Source: Topomyia yanbarensis (lineage: Eukaryota > Arthropoda > Insecta > Diptera > Culicidae). Taken from it: a DNA stretch of 64,000 nucleotides. Position numbers and translations under genes: made by a program. This document shows, piece after piece, positions 60,598-64,000 of the stretch. The stretch is from contig NC_080672.1 of assembly GCF_030247195.1 (NCBI RefSeq), positions 32,557,906 through 32,621,905 of the forward strand, in the 5' to 3' direction. Positions within the stretch are counted from its first letter, which is position 1; every line of letters begins with the position of its first letter. Below the pieces are notes generated by a model. It was not told where the DNA came from. It worked only from the letters and a program-made list of their open reading frames with translations, and made no database searches.

Positions 60598-61366
60598 TTA
60601 ATACCGACGCCAGCCACGTCTGAATGTAGATCTTCTGGGGAAGGAAGGAATGTTAGTTCGATACATGTCGTTACTAGAAACTGGGGAATCCTCTGCATCG
60701 CTGTCGGTGTGGGTTTCTTGAATCGCGAGGCAAATAGGGGAATTCCAAGCAATAATAATCTGTATCTCACCTATATTGATTCTAAGTTCGTTGGTATTCC
60801 ATTGGATTTCTAGGGTACAATTCTTTTCGTCTGGTGAACATGATGGTGTACTGGCACTAAAGTATCTCCGACGGGTAACGGTGTTTGTTGGACTTGGCGG
60901 TATATGAATTTCTGACACAACTGGACATGACCGGGAGACTGAAGAAGTTCCCATTGGGCTGATTCTGCTGTGTCTTTTATCGTTTGGGCTTCGATGGAGT
61001 TGCGTCGGACTGACGGATCACCTTCCCAGGGTCTTAAAGGATTGCTTCGTTCAATTTCATTAGCTGCAAAGTCGGTCAAGGCACTCAACTGGTCTTGGTT
61101 AGGGATTGTTGTGAAATGACTTACTGGAGCCAGGCCCTCTGCACTAGCAGCCGCCTGAAGCTAATCGACTGGGTACGGGACATCCACGGACCAGGCCGGT
61201 GCAGGGGAGAAGTCTTTTTCGATTTCAATACGTATTTGTTATTACTGACTATACTGTTTCTATGGTCCGTCGGGCTGCTATGAGGTGGCGTCGAACTAAC
61301 GGACCACCTCTCGGGGGACATCAAGGAATTTAGAGAGTGGACCGCGGTGCTCGAGACTTTGGGCAA
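60598..61366 (-). pseudogene. Retrotransposon ORF2 N-terminal scrap (endonuclease start)
   Basis: Overlapping minus-strand frames give a Pro/Ser-rich leader followed by LEIQWNTNELRINIGEIQII and PICLAIQETHT. These correspond to the opening strand and the metal-binding Glu region of AP-type endonucleases in I/R1/LOA-group elements (usual form: ILQWN.NG...N..EL..L......P....QETH). The frame ends at 60598 soon after NDMYRTNIPSF. At least two frame changes are visible. The identification rests on this one motif. Confidence 0.55.
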
Positions 61367-64000
61367 GCACGTAGCCAGAGAGGGGGGGGGGCTTGGAGGC
61401 TAAAGCCGCTCCCGAAATGTTTTAAAAATAAATTTCAATAACATGGCTATCAGCGACTTTTAACAATTTGTAACTCGTTTGTTGTGAACAAATTATTGAG
61501 AAAAAGTTAAAGAAGAATGCGGTTTTTAATAACCAAATACAATGGTCACACTGAGTTTCGTGCTTCTGTCCGAGCCAGTACGAAGCGAATGACAAATATA
61601 GTTACTTTTATATTGTGTGCCTTGTCTAAAGAACAAAGGAAACTGCAACTATACTTCTTGTAGTTGTAATCTGTCGTGATGAGTGAGTCACAGAAGCAAG
61701 AAGTGATCCTCCGGCCAAATACTGTGATTATTGATTACTTGCATAAGACCGAGTATTCGTAATGAGGAACATTTTCCAAAGGTTAAATTGGAGGTTAGAT
61801 TTACGATAGTTACCTTTATCGAGTTCTACCATGTCAGGTAGGTTTTCGTATGGTGGCAGCGCTCATAGCGTTTAAAAAATTATCCCAGGCGTAACCATTC
61901 ATTTCGAATAATTTAAAACACATAGTTGTGTGTGATAATGCTAATAGCTTCAAAGTTTGGTTACAAGATCGGATAACGCTTACTTGCAGACACATGTCAC
62001 ATTTGGGAGAAATACAGTACAAAACATAATGCGATATTACAATTACGCATAGTATTCTTTGCACATATAAAGGACAAACTGTTCATATCAAGGACGTTCC
62101 TGTTCTGTGAAAAAATAACGAATTATTACGGTTTACCCTGATCAGAAACCGCTGAACAAAAACAATTTCCAAATTTGTGTCACCTGTTCAGGTAATACTG
62201 ACTACGGAAAAGCAGCGTGAAGTATCTCAAAATCAGTAGCCAGCATAATCATTTTGGAAATTCACACTCGTAAAGGCAACAAGCAAGGAAAAAATCAGAT
62301 ATTTGCGAACATAAAGGCAGGAACCACGATGATTATACGGACCACGATGATTATACGGACAGGAAAAGTAATTCCCCGTCTCGTACACAGGTATCCATGG
62401 CTAAGAGCCTATGCGAGATCTGTTGGACAACCATTAAAACTCGTTCAATTATTTTTATTGTTGGAAATAAATAGAAATAAATAAAAGAACCACTGTGCCG
62501 ATTGGCTAAAGCATTGGACCGAATCCATTAAACGAATTATCAAAAAAAGTAGAAGTTTCATGGGAGACTGAGCCCTAAAATTCTACAAATGTGAACGCTT
62601 AATCGCAAGTGATTGTCACGTTTAAGAAAACTCATATGGAATACTCGATAATGGCACTCTTTTTTAAAATTTAAATGACAAGATTTTGAATTGTACCCAA
62701 TTTGAATTTCTGTATTAGGGTCTGTGCACTCTGTACTCTTAGTATAAATACTAGGTATCATATTAAAGCGTAGTAGACAAATAAATATTTCAATTTACTG
62801 AGAACGCTATAGATGAGAGATTTTCTTTGTCTGTCATTTTAACGCAATATCATTTTAACTGGCACTTAATTTCATTTTCATGCGAGGAATTCGTTCCGTA
62901 TTAAAACACTGTTGCGACTAAAATGTTGTGACTGGTTGAAACTATAAGTCCAATAATTTCGATTTCATATCTTCAGTTTTTGATTCATTTTGGAATAATC
63001 AGATAAGAAATCACGGAGAAGGAAAAAAGAATCAGCTAATCTAAATCGCCTAATGTATCTTTTCTATGCAATCAGAAAGAGTGCTTTCGGAATTGCGCAA
63101 TGATCCTCTGAATTCGGCTTTAATAAAACGGTATTATCAAAAGCATCTTACGTCTTCGTTACCCGCACAACGTTTAACGTTAGGTGCAACAACTTTAATT
63201 GAAATTGTTTCCCATATTTTTGTAAAACAAACTTGTAATCAAAAAGGATTACAGCTTTCTTCAAAAAGTCATGCATCTCTTCCAATATTGATAATAATTG
63301 TTAAAATAACTTGAGCCAATTAAAAACAAATCAATCACTGAGCAGATTGGTGTCAACATGTTTGAATTGACTTAGAAAATGTAACTGCAAGCGTCATATC
63401 GAACTGCCAGAAGGAACTGCCGCTGACAAAAATTTTGCAAAAGAACACATAAATCGGATAAATTGCAGTAATATAAAAACAGAAAAATCTAAAAGAAAGT
63501 CTCTTTGGCACAGGAGAAGCAAGTGTACTCTTTGATTTGTCGGAAGCAAGTGTGATGCTGAAATTAATGAGCTCACCCATATTTATAGTTTCTAGTTATT
63601 TTAGTGGTGTCATCGATGTTGCATTTAAAAAAACATTTACGTAAATTAGAAGATAACAGTAAGCAGTACTAAGGGATTTCCTTTGGATTAGTGAACAGTC
63701 CTTTAGTAGATAAAATTCCGGTTAGTTCAGTAGATTAATTCATTGAAACATATTTTTTGCATACTTAAATAGATAAATAATTAGTTGTTCTCACTTGTCT
63801 GATAATATTGCCGATAATATTCTTTAATGTATTAAAGACACGAGTTGGTGCCTAGAGGTTTATTTGTGATACGAGATCGGGAACATCATATTCAGCCAAA
63901 AAAGCTTTGACAAGAAGGTACTTCACGACAAGTGTCTACGACCTTCTAAAGCGTGTAGTCCTAATAATCGACAATGGTCCTCGAATGGTGGCAGGGCATA
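61367..64000. other. Intergenic to window end, no supported gene
   Basis: A G run at about 61381-61390, preceded by GCACGTAGCCAGAGA, resembles a hAT-type element end, but no partner was found. An 18-bp direct duplication of ACCACGATGATTATACGG is at about 62324-62359. The rest is AT-rich and featureless to me. Confidence 0.35.

Overview
This is a eukaryotic, AT-rich, repeat-dense segment that looks like insect, most probably culicine mosquito (Aedes-like), genomic DNA. The grounds are: small secreted-peptide genes with an insect TATA box plus TCATTC-type initiator and 59-68 bp introns; decayed non-LTR retrotransposons of the I/LOA and jockey/CR1 groups; a BEL/Pao LTR element; a tRNA-derived SINE; and many short inverted-repeat elements of hAT, piggyBac and TA-target type. 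The organism is inferred from this repertoire. All alignments here were done by eye.

The only convincing host genes are one small family encoding a 68-69 residue secreted peptide. Copy 1 is at 3585-3862 (+), copy 2 at 13534-13266 (-), and a third copy at 14132-14409 (+) is broken by a nonsense codon. Copies 1 and 2 differ at nine bases in the 203 bp first exon, and eight of these are silent, while introns and flanks have diverged. In all three copies the GTAAG splice donor itself supplies a TAA stop when unspliced. Splicing replaces that stop with one extra codon, Gly, followed by TAA. The mature C terminus therefore changes from -Leu to -Leu-Gly, and a C-terminal Gly is the usual precursor of an amide. 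This split amidation codon is the most interesting feature of the window.

Layout. 1-6.9 kb: piggyBac-type MITE, an inverted repeat, peptide gene 1. 6.9-9.0 kb: 5'-truncated I/LOA-group retrotransposon with a nested hAT-type MITE. 9.9-11.3 kb: two repeat elements. 13.2-14.5 kb: peptide gene 2 and the pseudogene, head to head. 16.7-22.6 kb: a hAT-type element inside a SINE, a large 15-bp minisatellite, an orphan retroelement ORF1, and a second hAT-type element with GCGGT-rich ends. 24.9-25.1 kb: SINE with target duplication. 27.3-30 kb: internally deleted retrotransposon, a second ORF1 scrap, an 8-bp tandem array. 30.5-35.9 kb: LTR fragment, a jockey/CR1-like element, and the 3' end of a BEL/Pao element. 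36.7-37.6 kb: MITE pieces. 40.2-43.8 kb: a second jockey/CR1-like element. 46.4-51.3 kb: a repeat split by a 4.6 kb hAT-type insertion whose empty site survives at 40.4 kb. 51.8-53.4 kb: a sister copy of the 6.9 kb retrotransposon. 53.7-54.1 kb: tandem repeat. 58-61.4 kb: a MITE, a 1.6 kb foldback element and a retrotransposon endonuclease scrap. The remaining stretches show no gene that I can support.
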